DNA of 64,000 bases from Flavobacteriales bacterium (GTDB lineage: Bacteria > Bacteroidota > Bacteroidia > Flavobacteriales_F > PHOS-HE28), in NCBI GenBank assembly GCA_016704485.1, contig JADJAA010000001.1:2199501-2263500 (forward strand). Direction: 5' to 3'. This document shows, piece after piece, positions 36,125 to 44,951 of this stretch; position 1 is the first letter of the stretch; every line of letters begins with the position of its first letter. The notes beneath the pieces were generated by a model. It worked only from the letters and a program-made list of their open reading frames with translations, had not been told where the DNA came from and ran no database searches. The translations under genes and the position numbers were made by a program.

Positions 36125-36197
36125 GCGGGAGTAGCTCAGTTGGTAGAGCATCAGCCTTCCAAGCTGAACGTCGCGGGTTCGAGTCTCGTCTCCCGCT
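36125..36197 (+). tRNA. tRNA-Gly (anticodon TCC)
   Basis: 73 nt. The acceptor GCGGGAG / CTCCCGC is perfect, the anticodon stem TCAGC / GCTGA flanks the loop CTTCCAA with TCC, and the T loop is TTCGAGT. CCA is not encoded. It is the only complete member of the array that precedes it. Confidence 0.95.
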
Positions 36198-36264
36198 CTA
36201 CTGAAAACCACCAGATGTCTCTTGAAAAAGAGAAGTAAAGTGCGAATGAAGAATGAACAGATCA

Positions 36265-36336
<72 letters not shown>

Positions 36337-36433
36337 CAACAGCGAATACTAGGGCACTGGCGTAGACGATGGTTTCGATACGCTTGGTACAACGAATAAA
36401 GGACCTTAACAACAGGAACAATACCGAACCAAA

Positions 36434-37621
36434 ATGGCAAAGGAGACTTACAAAAGGGATAAACCCCACGTCAACATCGGTACCATCGGTCACGTTGACC
36501 ATGGTAAGACCACGTTGACCGCGGCAATTACTACAGTTCTGGCCGGCAAAGGCCTTTCTGAGATGCGTAGCTTCGATTCTATCGATAACGCACCGGAGGA
36601 AAAAGAACGCGGTATTACAATTAACACCTCACACGTGGAATATTCGACGGCTGCCCGTCACTACGCACACGTTGATTGCCCAGGCCACGCTGACTATGTG
36701 AAGAACATGGTTACTGGTGCTGCGCAAATGGACGGAGCTATCCTTGTGGTTGCCTCCACAGATGGTCCGATGCCTCAGACCCGTGAGCACATTCTTCTTG
36801 GTCGTCAGGTTGGTGTTCCTAAATTGGTCGTATTCATGAACAAAGTGGATATGGTGGATGACGCTGAATTGCTCGATCTCGTTGAGATGGAGGTTCGCGA
36901 ACTTCTTTCATTCTACGATTATGATGGTGACAATACCCCTGTGATCCGTGGTAGCGCTTTGGGCGGACTGAACGGTGAGGAGAAGTGGGTTGATAGCATC
37001 ATGGCTCTGATGGATGCTGTTGATACCTGGATCCCAGTTCCTCCTCGTGAGGTTGACAAGCCTTTCTTGATGAGCGTGGAGGATGTATTCTCTATCACAG
37101 GTCGTGGTACTGTTGCTACCGGCCGTATTGAAACCGGTGTAGTAAAAACCGGCGAAGAGGTGGAGATCATCGGAATGCAGGAAGAAAAGATGAAGAGCAC
37201 CTGTACGGGTGTTGAAATGTTCCGCAAGCTTCTCGATCGTGGTGAAGCTGGTGACAACGTTGGTCTTCTACTTCGCGGTATTGAGAAAGATCAGATCCGT
37301 CGTGGTATGGTCATCGCTAAGCCAGGAAGCATTACTCCACACACCGATTTCAAAGCTGAGATCTATGTGTTGAAGAAAGAAGAGGGTGGCCGTCACACAC
37401 CATTCCATAACAAGTATCGCCCTCAATTCTACTTCCGGACAACGGACGTAACCGGGGAGATCACGATGGAAGCAGGTCGTGAGATGATCATGCCTGGTGA
37501 TAACGTTACGATCAGTGTACAATTGATCGTTCCGATTGCTATGTCCAAGGGTCTTCGTTTCGCGATCCGTGAGGGTGGACGTACCGTAGGAGCTGGACAG
37601 GTAACTGAGATCGTTAAATAA
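36434..37621 (+). CDS. tuf: Translation elongation factor Tu
   Basis: 395 aa, full length. A GTPase that carries aminoacyl-tRNA to the ribosome. G1 is GHVDHGKTTL (about 18-27), G2 is in ERGITINTSHVEY (about 55), G3 is DCPGHADYVKNM (about 80), G4 is MNKVDMVDD (about 135) and G5 is RGSALGGLNG (about 172). Domains 2 and 3 contain GRGTVATGRIETG and GVEMFRKLLDRGEAGDNVG. It is embedded between tRNA-Thr and tRNA-Trp, followed by secE and nusG. Confidence 0.99.
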   Translation: MAKETYKRDKPHVNIGTIGHVDHGKTTLTAAITTVLAGKGLSEMRSFDSIDNAPEEKERGITINTSHVEYSTAARHYAHVDCPGHADYVKNMVTGAAQMDGAILVVASTDGPMPQTREHILLGRQVGVPKLVVFMNKVDMVDDAELLDLVEMEVRELLSFYDYDGDNTPVIRGSALGGLNGEEKWVDSIMALMDAVDTWIPVPPREVDKPFLMSVEDVFSITGRGTVATGRIETGVVKTGEEVEIIGMQEEKMKSTCTGVEMFRKLLDRGEAGDNVGLLLRGIEKDQIRRGMVIAKPGSITPHTDFKAEIYVLKKEEGGRHTPFHNKYRPQFYFRTTDVTGEITMEAGREMIMPGDNVTISVQLIVPIAMSKGLRFAIREGGRTVGAGQVTEIVK

Positions 37622-37644
37622 ATTCCAAAACCTCAACGGGAGGC

Positions 37645-37675
37645 AAGGCCGGTCCGCAATCGGCGGACCGGCCTT
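37645..37675 (+). terminator. Hairpin after tuf
   Basis: A 13-bp perfect stem AAGGCCGGTCCGC / GCGGACCGGCCTT. Little T tract follows, so read-through into tRNA-Trp and secE, or RNA processing here, is possible. Confidence 0.6.
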
Positions 37676-37710
37676 CGCCACCCCAAGGGTAGGGGAACAG
37701 GAACAGACCT

Positions 37711-37783
37711 ACGGGTGTAGCTCAATTGGTAGAGCGAAGGTCTCCAAAACCTTAGGCTGCGGGTTCGATTCCTGCCACCCGTG
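37711..37783 (+). tRNA. tRNA-Trp (anticodon CCA)
   Basis: 73 nt. The acceptor is ACGGGTG / CACCCGT and the anticodon stem AAGGT / ACCTT has loop CTCCAAA with CCA. Immediately upstream of secE, as in many bacteria. Confidence 0.95.
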
Positions 37784-37803
37784 CAAGTAAAAAGATAGAA
37801 CAA

Positions 37804-38037
37804 GTGGCAAGCATAAAAACATACGTTAGCGAAAGCTACAACGAGCTGGTTCACAAAGTGAGTTGGCCTACTTGGAAGGACCTACAAGCCAGCGCTATTG
37901 TTGTCCTGGTTTCAGCGTTGATCATATCGTTGATAATCTTTTTGATGGATTACATCTTCGGCGTTCAGAATATGGGCCAAGGGGATACCAATCCATGGAA
38001 AGGGATGATCGGTTTCATTTATAAACTGATCCAGTAA
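37804..38037 (+). CDS. secE: Preprotein translocase subunit SecE
   Basis: 77 aa with a GTG start (37804). One short amphipathic segment (ELVHKVSWPTWKDLQASA, the conserved W-P-T-x-x-x-L) and one transmembrane helix (about 31-50, AIVVLVSALIISLIIFLMDYI). It is the single-helix form, clamping SecY in the inner membrane. It precedes nusG by 5 bp. Confidence 0.95.
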   Translation: MASIKTYVSESYNELVHKVSWPTWKDLQASAIVVLVSALIISLIIFLMDYIFGVQNMGQGDTNPWKGMIGFIYKLIQ

Positions 38038-38042
38038 ACGCG

Positions 38043-38603
38043 ATGGCCGAGACGACTACATCAACTAAAAAGTGGTACGTGGTACGTGCCATCAGCGGTA
38101 AGGAGAAGAAGGTGAAGGAATTGATCGATACGGAGATCCGTCGTTCAACCCTCGGCAACCATGTGGCTCAAGTGCTTATCCCGATGGAGAAGTTCTTCCA
38201 GATCCGCGACGGTAAGAAAGTGAGCAAGGAGCGTAATTTCTTTCCAGGTTATGTTCTTATGGAAGCGGATCTGACCGGTGAGATCGCTCACACGATCAAG
38301 CAAATGCCGAATGTTATCGGCTTTCTTGGCGCTGAAAAGGGCGGAGAGCCAATGCCATTGCGGCAGGCAGAAGTGAACCGGATCCTCGGAACGGTTGATG
38401 AACTTGCCGATGCTGATGAAAGCAACCATAACCCGTTCCATATGGGTGAGACCGTTAAGGTCATCGATGGGCCTTTCAATGGTTTCAACGGAATGATCGA
38501 GGAGATCAACGAAGAAAAGAAGAAACTTAAAGTAATGGTGAAGATCTTCGGACGGAAGACTCCGCTTGAACTGAGCTTCATGCAAGTAGAAAAAGAAATG
38601 TGA
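38043..38603 (+). CDS. nusG: Transcription termination/antitermination protein NusG
   Basis: 186 aa. The NGN domain has KWYVVRAISGKEKKVKELI and FFPGYVLMEADL (about 65), with GFLGAEKGGEPMPL. The C-terminal KOW domain has GETVKVIDGPFNGFNGMIEE (about 136-155). It binds RNA polymerase, reduces pausing and couples transcription to translation. It is co-transcribed with secE. Confidence 0.97.
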   Translation: MAETTTSTKKWYVVRAISGKEKKVKELIDTEIRRSTLGNHVAQVLIPMEKFFQIRDGKKVSKERNFFPGYVLMEADLTGEIAHTIKQMPNVIGFLGAEKGGEPMPLRQAEVNRILGTVDELADADESNHNPFHMGETVKVIDGPFNGFNGMIEEINEEKKKLKVMVKIFGRKTPLELSFMQVEKEM

Positions 38604-38714
38604 GGTTGTTCGCAACGGCACATCCAATACACGATGGGTGCATCGTGCATAGAAATGAAAAACCAGTCCGAGTCCACCTTAGGTGAACGTTAAACAGGAC
38701 ACAACAAACGAAGA

Positions 38715-39149
38715 ATGAAAGAAGTATCGGGCCTCATTAAACTCCAGATCAAGGGAGGAGCGGCCAACCCATCACCACCGGTCGGACCAGCTCTTGGTGC
38801 CAAAGGGGTCAACATCATGGAATTCTGCAAGCAGTTCAATGCACGTACGCAGGACAAGGCAGGTAAAGTTCTTCCTGCAGTGATCACCGTTTACAGCGAC
38901 AAGTCGTTCGACTTCGTGATCAAAACGCCACCAGCTGCGGTGCAGATCATCGATGCTGCCAAGATCAAAGGCGGTAGTGGTATTCCTCACAGTCAAAAAG
39001 TGGGAAGCGTTTCTTGGGATCAGGTGAAAGCCATTGCCGAGGACAAAATGCCAGACCTCAATTGCTTCTCTGTAGAAAGCGCCATGCGAATGGTAGCAGG
39101 AACTGCTCGTAGCATGGGTGTAACAGTAACAGGAGATCAACCATTCTAA
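38715..39149 (+). CDS. rplK: 50S ribosomal protein L11
   Basis: 144 aa. The N-terminal domain has IKLQIKGGAANPSPPVGPAL with the conserved prolines (thiostrepton-binding region). The C-terminal rRNA-binding domain has SGIPHSQKVGSVSWDQV and GTARSMGVTV. It is the first gene of the rplKAJL-rpoBC block. Confidence 0.98.
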   Translation: MKEVSGLIKLQIKGGAANPSPPVGPALGAKGVNIMEFCKQFNARTQDKAGKVLPAVITVYSDKSFDFVIKTPPAAVQIIDAAKIKGGSGIPHSQKVGSVSWDQVKAIAEDKMPDLNCFSVESAMRMVAGTARSMGVTVTGDQPF

Positions 39150-39161
39150 ACCCAGCACGCT

Positions 39162-39860
39162 ATGGCACAGATGACCAAAAAGCGCAAAGCGGCGCTGGCG
39201 ATGTACGACGCCACCAAGATCTACACGCTTGATGAGGCTACGGAGATCGTGAAGAAAGTAAGTAATACCAAATTCGATGGTACAGTGGATATTGCTGTTC
39301 GATTGGGCGTGGATCCAAAGAAGAGCACCGAAATGGTGCGGGGTACCGTGAGCTTGCCACATGGCACAGGTCGTGATGTCCGAGTACTTGTATTGGCTGA
39401 TCCTGCGAAAGTGGAGGAAGCCGTTGCAGCTGGTGCTGACATGGCCGGTCTGGACGACTACGTTGAAAAGATCAAAGGCGGTTGGACCGATGTGGATGTG
39501 ATCATTTGCACGCCGGCCGTTATGGCCAAAGTGGGTGCTTTGGGTCGTGTTCTCGGACCGCGTGGTCTTATGCCGAACCCGAAAACGGGTACTGTGACCA
39601 TGGATGTGGCCAAAGCCGTGAAGGACGTCAAGGCCGGTAAGATCGACTTCAAAGTGGATAAAGCAGGTGTGATACATGCCGTTATAGGCAAGGCTTCATT
39701 CGACGCAGCCAAGTTGAGCGAGAACGCCAACGAGATCCTTCTTACCCTGGCCAAGCTGAAACCAAGCACAGCTAAGGGCGCATACATCAGAAGCATTAGC
39801 ATTAGTAGTACAATGAGCCCAAGTGTGTTGGTTGATACCCGCACAGTTCAAGTGGCCTGA
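39162..39860 (+). CDS. rplA: 50S ribosomal protein L1
   Basis: 232 aa. Conserved stretches: FDGTVDIAVRLGVDPKKS (about 38), RGTVSLPHGTGRDVRVLV (about 59), and the L1 signature GRVLGPRGLMPNPKTGTV (about 128-145). It is 12 bp after rplK. L1 forms the mobile stalk near the E site and in many bacteria represses its own operon by binding a leader mRNA; no such site was resolved here. Confidence 0.98.
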   Translation: MAQMTKKRKAALAMYDATKIYTLDEATEIVKKVSNTKFDGTVDIAVRLGVDPKKSTEMVRGTVSLPHGTGRDVRVLVLADPAKVEEAVAAGADMAGLDDYVEKIKGGWTDVDVIICTPAVMAKVGALGRVLGPRGLMPNPKTGTVTMDVAKAVKDVKAGKIDFKVDKAGVIHAVIGKASFDAAKLSENANEILLTLAKLKPSTAKGAYIRSISISSTMSPSVLVDTRTVQVA

Positions 39861-39880
39861 TCCCAAAAAAGCGTACAAAA

Positions 39881-40414
39881 ATGGCAACACGTACCGAAAA
39901 GAACCAAGCAATTGACATCTTGGTAGAAGAGATCAAGGGCACCAACGTGCTTTACTTGGCAGATACCTCCAGCATGAATGCGGAGGACACCAGCATCCTA
40001 CGCCGCGCTTGTCACAAGCAAGGCATTAAACTGAAGGTGGTAAAGAATACGCTCCTGCGTAAAGCAATGGAGCAGATCGATGGCAAGGATTACAGTGAAT
40101 TGATGCCTACGTTAGTGGGACAGACCTCTGTGATGTATGCTGAGAAGGGAAACGCTCCCGCAAAGCTCATTAAAAGCCTGCGTACCAAGGAGAAGACTAA
40201 GCCGGAATTGAAAAGTGCTTGGATCGATGAGGCAGTATTCATCGGAGACGAGAACCTGATCATGCTCACGACCTTGAAAGGCAAAGAAGAACTTATTGGC
40301 GATATCATCGCCATGCTACAAAGTCCTATGACAAATGTTATCAGCGGCCTTCAAGGAGGTGCTGGACATAAGATCGGTGCTTTGCTTAAGACACTCGAAG
40401 AAAGAGCAGCTTAA
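39881..40414 (+). CDS. rplJ: 50S ribosomal protein L10
   Basis: 177 aa. The N-terminal rRNA-binding domain has the typical YLADTSSMNAEDTSILRRAC and KLKVVKNTLLRKAME. The C-terminal helix binds L7/L12 dimers. It is the base of the L12 stalk. A hairpin lies between this gene and rplL. Confidence 0.97.
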   Translation: MATRTEKNQAIDILVEEIKGTNVLYLADTSSMNAEDTSILRRACHKQGIKLKVVKNTLLRKAMEQIDGKDYSELMPTLVGQTSVMYAEKGNAPAKLIKSLRTKEKTKPELKSAWIDEAVFIGDENLIMLTTLKGKEELIGDIIAMLQSPMTNVISGLQGGAGHKIGALLKTLEERAA

Positions 40415-40427
40415 AAAGATCCGTAAA

Positions 40428-40451
40428 GGCATCCGCTATACGGCGGATGCC
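40428..40451 (+). promoter_or_regulatory. Hairpin between rplJ and rplL
   Basis: GGCATCCGC pairs with GCGGATGCC in the 107-bp gap between L10 and L12. It may act as a processing site or partial attenuator that sets the higher L12 output; this is inference. Confidence 0.5.
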
Positions 40452-40521
40452 CCAACCAACAAGACTAAACGCGTTACGCACTTCCAACTCGAATTTCTCA
40501 AAATTGTAACAAAAACCAAAG

Positions 40522-40896
40522 ATGGCAGACATCAAATCAATCGGCGACCAACTCGTTGGCCTAACAGTAAAAGAGGTTAGTGAACTCGCTCAATACCTGA
40601 AAGACGAATACAAGATCGAACCAGCAGCCGCGGCTGTTGCTGTAGCTGGCCCAGCGGCCGGTGGTGGCGAAGCTGCTATCGTGCAGACGAGCTTTGACGT
40701 TATCCTTAAGGCTAGCGGAGCTAACAAGCTTCAAGTAGTCAAACTGGTGAAAGAACTTACCGGTCTCGGATTGAAAGAGGCGAAAGACCTAGTGGACGGT
40801 GCCCCTAAGCCGCTGAAGGAAGGTGTATCCAAAGAGGATGCAGAAAGTCTGAAGCAGCAATTGACGGAAGCCGGAGCAGAAGTTGAGGTTAAGTAA
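40522..40896 (+). CDS. rplL: 50S ribosomal protein L7/L12
   Basis: 124 aa. N-terminal dimerisation domain (KSIGDQLVGLTVKEVSELAQ), an alanine-rich hinge (AAAVAVAGPAAGGGE, about 37-52) and a conserved C-terminal domain with KLQVVKLVKELTGLGLKEAK and DLVDGAPKPLKEGVSKEDAE. It recruits translation factors to the ribosome. Confidence 0.98.
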   Translation: MADIKSIGDQLVGLTVKEVSELAQYLKDEYKIEPAAAAVAVAGPAAGGGEAAIVQTSFDVILKASGANKLQVVKLVKELTGLGLKEAKDLVDGAPKPLKEGVSKEDAESLKQQLTEAGAEVEVK

Positions 40897-40930
40897 GCCA
40901 CAACAGCGCTCGCAGCACAGCAGCATGGAG

Positions 40931-40950
40931 AGGCCCCAAGGCGGGCCTTT
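40931..40950 (+). terminator. Hairpin between rplL and rpoB
   Basis: AGGCCC / GGGCCT stem followed by TTTCC, about 35 bp after rplL. Probably a partial terminator (attenuator) that lowers rpoBC expression relative to ribosomal proteins. Confidence 0.55.
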
Positions 40951-41077
40951 CCGGCTGTCTCGTCTGTAGCCACTTAGTTGGCAACAATACACGATCCTGC
41001 ATTTTGATCTTGACGCAGATGATCGTGCTCAGTTCTTAAGATCCTTCGGTCGCACTCCTTCCCCCCTACACGCACAC

Positions 41078-44000
41078 ATGGCTCAGGCGAAGACCAGTTC
41101 CAAGAAAAGCAAACGCATCGATTTCGGCTCAAGCCCTGCATCGATCCAATATCCCGATTTCCTTGATATTCAGCTGAAAAGCTTTGAGGAATTCTTCCAA
41201 ATTGAAACACTTCCAGAGGCGCGCGTGAGCGAGGGCCTCTTTAAAGTATTCAGCGAGAACTTCCCCATTACGGATACCCGTAACCAGTTCGTGCTGGAAT
41301 TCCTCGATTACTTCGTGGATCCGCCACGCTATAGCATCGATGAATGCATAGAGCGTGGGTTGACCTACAGCGTGCCGCTTAAGGCCAAGTTGAAATTGTA
41401 TTGTACCGATCCGGAGCACGAGGATTTTGAGACCATTGTACAGGACGTGTACCTTGGACAGATCCCGTACATGACCCCTAAAGGATCGTTCGTAGTGAAC
41501 GGTGCTGAGCGTGTGGTCGTGAGCCAGTTGCACCGTAGCCCTGGTGTGTTCTTCGGCCAAAGCCGCCACGCCAACGGAACTAAATTGTATTCTGCCCGTG
41601 TTATCCCGTTCAAGGGTTCATGGATCGAATTTGCGACCGATATCAACGGTGTGATGTATGCTTACATCGACCGTAAAAAGAAATTGCCCGTAACCACACT
41701 GTTACGTGCTATCGGTTACGAGAGTGATAAGGACATTCTGGAGATCTTTGACCTGGCTGACGAGATCAAGGTGACCAAAGCCAATATCAAAGACGCAGTG
41801 GGCCGTAAACTGGCTGCTCGCGTTCTAAAATCCTGGGTAGAGGATTTCGTGGATGAAGACACCGGTGAGGTGGTAAGCATCGAGCGTAACGAGGTGATGA
41901 TCGACCGTGAGGTGGTCATTGAAGAGTCTCACGTTGATGAGATCGTGGAGAGTGGAGCTAAAACGATCATCCTGCACAAAGCTGGAGTGAATGCCGCAGA
42001 CTATGCATTGATCTATAACACCTTACAAAAGGATACCTCGAATTCCGAGAAGGAAGCTGTAGAGGTGATCTACCGCCAATTGCGTAATGCGGAACCACCT
42101 GATCTGGAAACGGCTCGTGGTGTTATCGACAAGTTGTTCTTCAGTGAGCAGCGCTATGACCTTGGTGAGGTAGGTCGCTATAGGATAAACAAGAAGTTGG
42201 GCCTTGAAAGTGAACTGAGCGTGAGGGTGTTGACGAAGGAGGATATCATCTTCATCATCAAGTACCTGATCGAGTTGGTGAACGTCAAAGCTGATGTGGA
42301 CGATATCGACCACTTGAGCAATCGTCGTGTACGTACCGTGGGTGAGCAATTGCACGCCCAATTCGGCGTTGGTCTGGCCCGTATGGCCCGTACCATCCGC
42401 GAGCGCATGAACGTGCGTGACAACGAGGTATTTACACCTACGGACCTGATCAATGCAAAGACCTTGAGCTCGGTGATCAACTCGTTCTTCGGAACGAACC
42501 AGTTGAGCCAGTTCATGGACCAAACGAACCCTCTAAGTGAGATCACTCACAAGCGCCGTATGTCGGCGCTTGGACCCGGTGGTCTAAGCCGTGAGCGTGC
42601 AGGTTTCGAAGTGCGTGACGTTCACTATACCCACTATGGTCGTTTATGTACCATTGAGACCCCTGAGGGACCGAACATTGGTCTGATCAGTTCACTGTGT
42701 GTTTATAGCAAGATCAATTCACTCGGCTTCATCGAGACACCTTACCGCTCGGTTAACGAGGGGAAAGTGGACCTGAAAGGTGATGTAACCTATCTCAGTG
42801 CCGAGGAAGAAGACAACAAGATGATCGCGCAGGCTAATGCGAAGATCAACGATAAGGGCGATTTCCAGACCGACCGTGTTAAAGCGCGGTTGATGGGCGA
42901 CTTCCCAGTAGTGGAGCCGACCGAACTGCATCTGATGGACGTTGCTCCGAACCAGATCGCGTCCATTGCAGCTAGCTTGATCCCGTTCTTGGAGCACAAT
43001 GACGCCAACCGTGCGTTGATGGGATCGAACATGATGCGCCAAGCCGTGCCTTTGTTGCGGCCGGAAGCGCCATTCGTTGGCACCGGACTAGAGGAATTGG
43101 TAGCTCGCGACAGCCGCGTTTTGCTCGTTGCTGAAGGTGAAGGCGTTGTGAAGTATGTTGACAGCGACCGGATCGTGATCGAGTACAAGCGTACGGACGA
43201 TGAGCGTAACGTAAGCTTCGATGGTGACGAGAAAGAATACAAGCTCACCAAATTCTTGAAGACCAACCAAAGCACATGCATGAACCTTCGTCCGGTAGTT
43301 ACCAAGGGCGAGAAGGTGAGTGCGGGCCATACCCTTTGCGAAGGATATGGAACTGAAGATGGCGAATTGGCGATCGGTCGTAACCTACAAGTGGCATTCA
43401 TGCCATGGAAGGGCTACAACTTCGAGGATGCGATCGTGATCAGTGAGCGCGTGGCCAGTGAAGACATCTTCACCAGCATCCATATCGATGAGTACAGCAT
43501 GGAGGTGCGCGATACGAAGCGTGGCCTAGAGGAATTGACCTCTGATATCCCGAACGTATCCGAAGAAGCAACCAAGGATCTGGACGAGAACGGTCTGATC
43601 CGTATTGGTGCTGAGATCGGTGAAGGTGATATCCTTATCGGTAAGATCACTCCGAAAGGAGAGACCGACCCAAGCCCAGAGGAGAAATTGCTCCGTGCGA
43701 TCTTCGGTGATAAGGCCGGTGATGTGAAGGACGCGAGCTTGAAGGCTCCGCCAAGCATCAAAGGTGTTGTGATCGACAAAAAACTCTTCGCGCGTGCCGT
43801 GAAGGATAAAAAGTCCAAAGGCAGCGAGAAGGGTGTTCTTGAGCAGATCGATAAAGAATACGATAAGGAATTGGCCACGTTCAACAACCACATGGTTGAG
43901 AAGATGATGGTCCTTCTGGAAGGTATGAACAGCAATGGCGTGTTCAACAAATACAAAGAGGAACAGATCCGGAAGGGCGTGAAGTTCAGCGCAAAGGTTC

Positions 44001-44899
44001 TATCCAACGTGGACTTCATCACGGTGGATCCAACTGAATGGACCTCTGAGAAAAAGGTTAACGATCAAGTTCGTGAGCTGATCCACAACTACAATATTCG
44101 CCACGGCGATATCAGCGGTGTGTACAAGCGCAAGAAGTTCCAAGTGAGCATCGGCGATGAACTGCCAGCAGGTATCATCAAATTGGCGAAAGTCTATATT
44201 GCTGCGAAGCGTAAGCTTACCGTTGGTGATAAGATGGCAGGCCGCCACGGAAACAAAGGTATCGTTGCCAAGATCGTTCGCGATGCGGATATGCCTTACT
44301 TGGAGGATGGTACTCCGGTGGATATCGTTCTTAATCCATTGGGCGTACCTAGCCGTATGAACTTGGGGCAGATCTATGAGACCGTATTGGGCTGGGCCGG
44401 TAAGAAACTGGGTCGCAAGTATGCGACACCGATCTTCGATGGTGCCACTTTGGATCAGATCAATAAGGAAACGGACGAAGCAGGTGTTCCACGTAACGGT
44501 AAGACCTACCTATACGATGGTGGAACCGGTGTTCGTTTCGACCAACCAGCTACCGTGGGTGTGATCTACATGATCAAACTGGCACACATGGTGGATGACA
44601 AGATGCATGCTCGTTCCATTGGACCGTATAGCTTGATCACCCAGCAGCCGCTCGGTGGTAAGGCACAGTTCGGTGGACAGCGCTTCGGTGAGATGGAGGT
44701 GTGGGCATTGGAGGCATTCGGTGCCGCTAATATCCTGCAAGAGATCCTGACCGTTAAGAGTGATGATGTCTTGGGACGTGCAAAGGCCTACGAGGCTATT
44801 GTGAAGGGAGAACCCCTTCCGACCCCTGGAATTCCGGAATCCTTCAACGTTCTGCTCCACGAACTGCGTGGATTGGGATTGAATGTTTCATTGGAGTAA
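41078..44899 (+). CDS. rpoB: DNA-directed RNA polymerase subunit beta
   Basis: 1273 aa, standard for Bacteroidota. The rifampicin region is intact (SQFMDQTNPLSEITHKRRMSALGPGGL, about 474-500). Other landmarks are NGAERVVVSQLHRSPGVFF (about 138), TIETPEGPNIGLI (about 527) and GYNFEDAIVISER (about 778). The flexible segment holds KIAPKGETD-like GKITPKGETDPSPEEKLLRA (about 852), and the C-terminus has GKAQFGGQRFGEMEVWALEA (about 1191). The gene is intact throughout, useful as evidence that the sequence is of good quality. It lies upstream of rpoC by 52 bp. Confidence 0.99.
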   Translation: MAQAKTSSKKSKRIDFGSSPASIQYPDFLDIQLKSFEEFFQIETLPEARVSEGLFKVFSENFPITDTRNQFVLEFLDYFVDPPRYSIDECIERGLTYSVPLKAKLKLYCTDPEHEDFETIVQDVYLGQIPYMTPKGSFVVNGAERVVVSQLHRSPGVFFGQSRHANGTKLYSARVIPFKGSWIEFATDINGVMYAYIDRKKKLPVTTLLRAIGYESDKDILEIFDLADEIKVTKANIKDAVGRKLAARVLKSWVEDFVDEDTGEVVSIERNEVMIDREVVIEESHVDEIVESGAKTIILHKAGVNAADYALIYNTLQKDTSNSEKEAVEVIYRQLRNAEPPDLETARGVIDKLFFSEQRYDLGEVGRYRINKKLGLESELSVRVLTKEDIIFIIKYLIELVNVKADVDDIDHLSNRRVRTVGEQLHAQFGVGLARMARTIRERMNVRDNEVFTPTDLINAKTLSSVINSFFGTNQLSQFMDQTNPLSEITHKRRMSALGPGGLSRERAGFEVRDVHYTHYGRLCTIETPEGPNIGLISSLCVYSKINSLGFIETPYRSVNEGKVDLKGDVTYLSAEEEDNKMIAQANAKINDKGDFQTDRVKARLMGDFPVVEPTELHLMDVAPNQIASIAASLIPFLEHNDANRALMGSNMMRQAVPLLRPEAPFVGTGLEELVARDSRVLLVAEGEGVVKYVDSDRIVIEYKRTDDERNVSFDGDEKEYKLTKFLKTNQSTCMNLRPVVTKGEKVSAGHTLCEGYGTEDGELAIGRNLQVAFMPWKGYNFEDAIVISERVASEDIFTSIHIDEYSMEVRDTKRGLEELTSDIPNVSEEATKDLDENGLIRIGAEIGEGDILIGKITPKGETDPSPEEKLLRAIFGDKAGDVKDASLKAPPSIKGVVIDKKLFARAVKDKKSKGSEKGVLEQIDKEYDKELATFNNHMVEKMMVLLEGMNSNGVFNKYKEEQIRKGVKFSAKVLSNVDFITVDPTEWTSEKKVNDQVRELIHNYNIRHGDISGVYKRKKFQVSIGDELPAGIIKLAKVYIAAKRKLTVGDKMAGRHGNKGIVAKIVRDADMPYLEDGTPVDIVLNPLGVPSRMNLGQIYETVLGWAGKKLGRKYATPIFDGATLDQINKETDEAGVPRNGKTYLYDGGTGVRFDQPATVGVIYMIKLAHMVDDKMHARSIGPYSLITQQPLGGKAQFGGQRFGEMEVWALEAFGAANILQEILTVKSDDVLGRAKAYEAIVKGEPLPTPGIPESFNVLLHELRGLGLNVSLE

Positions 44900-44951
44900 G
44901 CCATTGGTTAAGAGCAACTTTACTAAGAACGCAAGCAAGTAACGCGACAAC

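Noticed and set aside
38772..39677. Long minus-strand frame over rplK and rplA (301 aa)
   Set aside because: Antisense shadow of ribosomal protein genes; rich in His and Cys from reverse codons.
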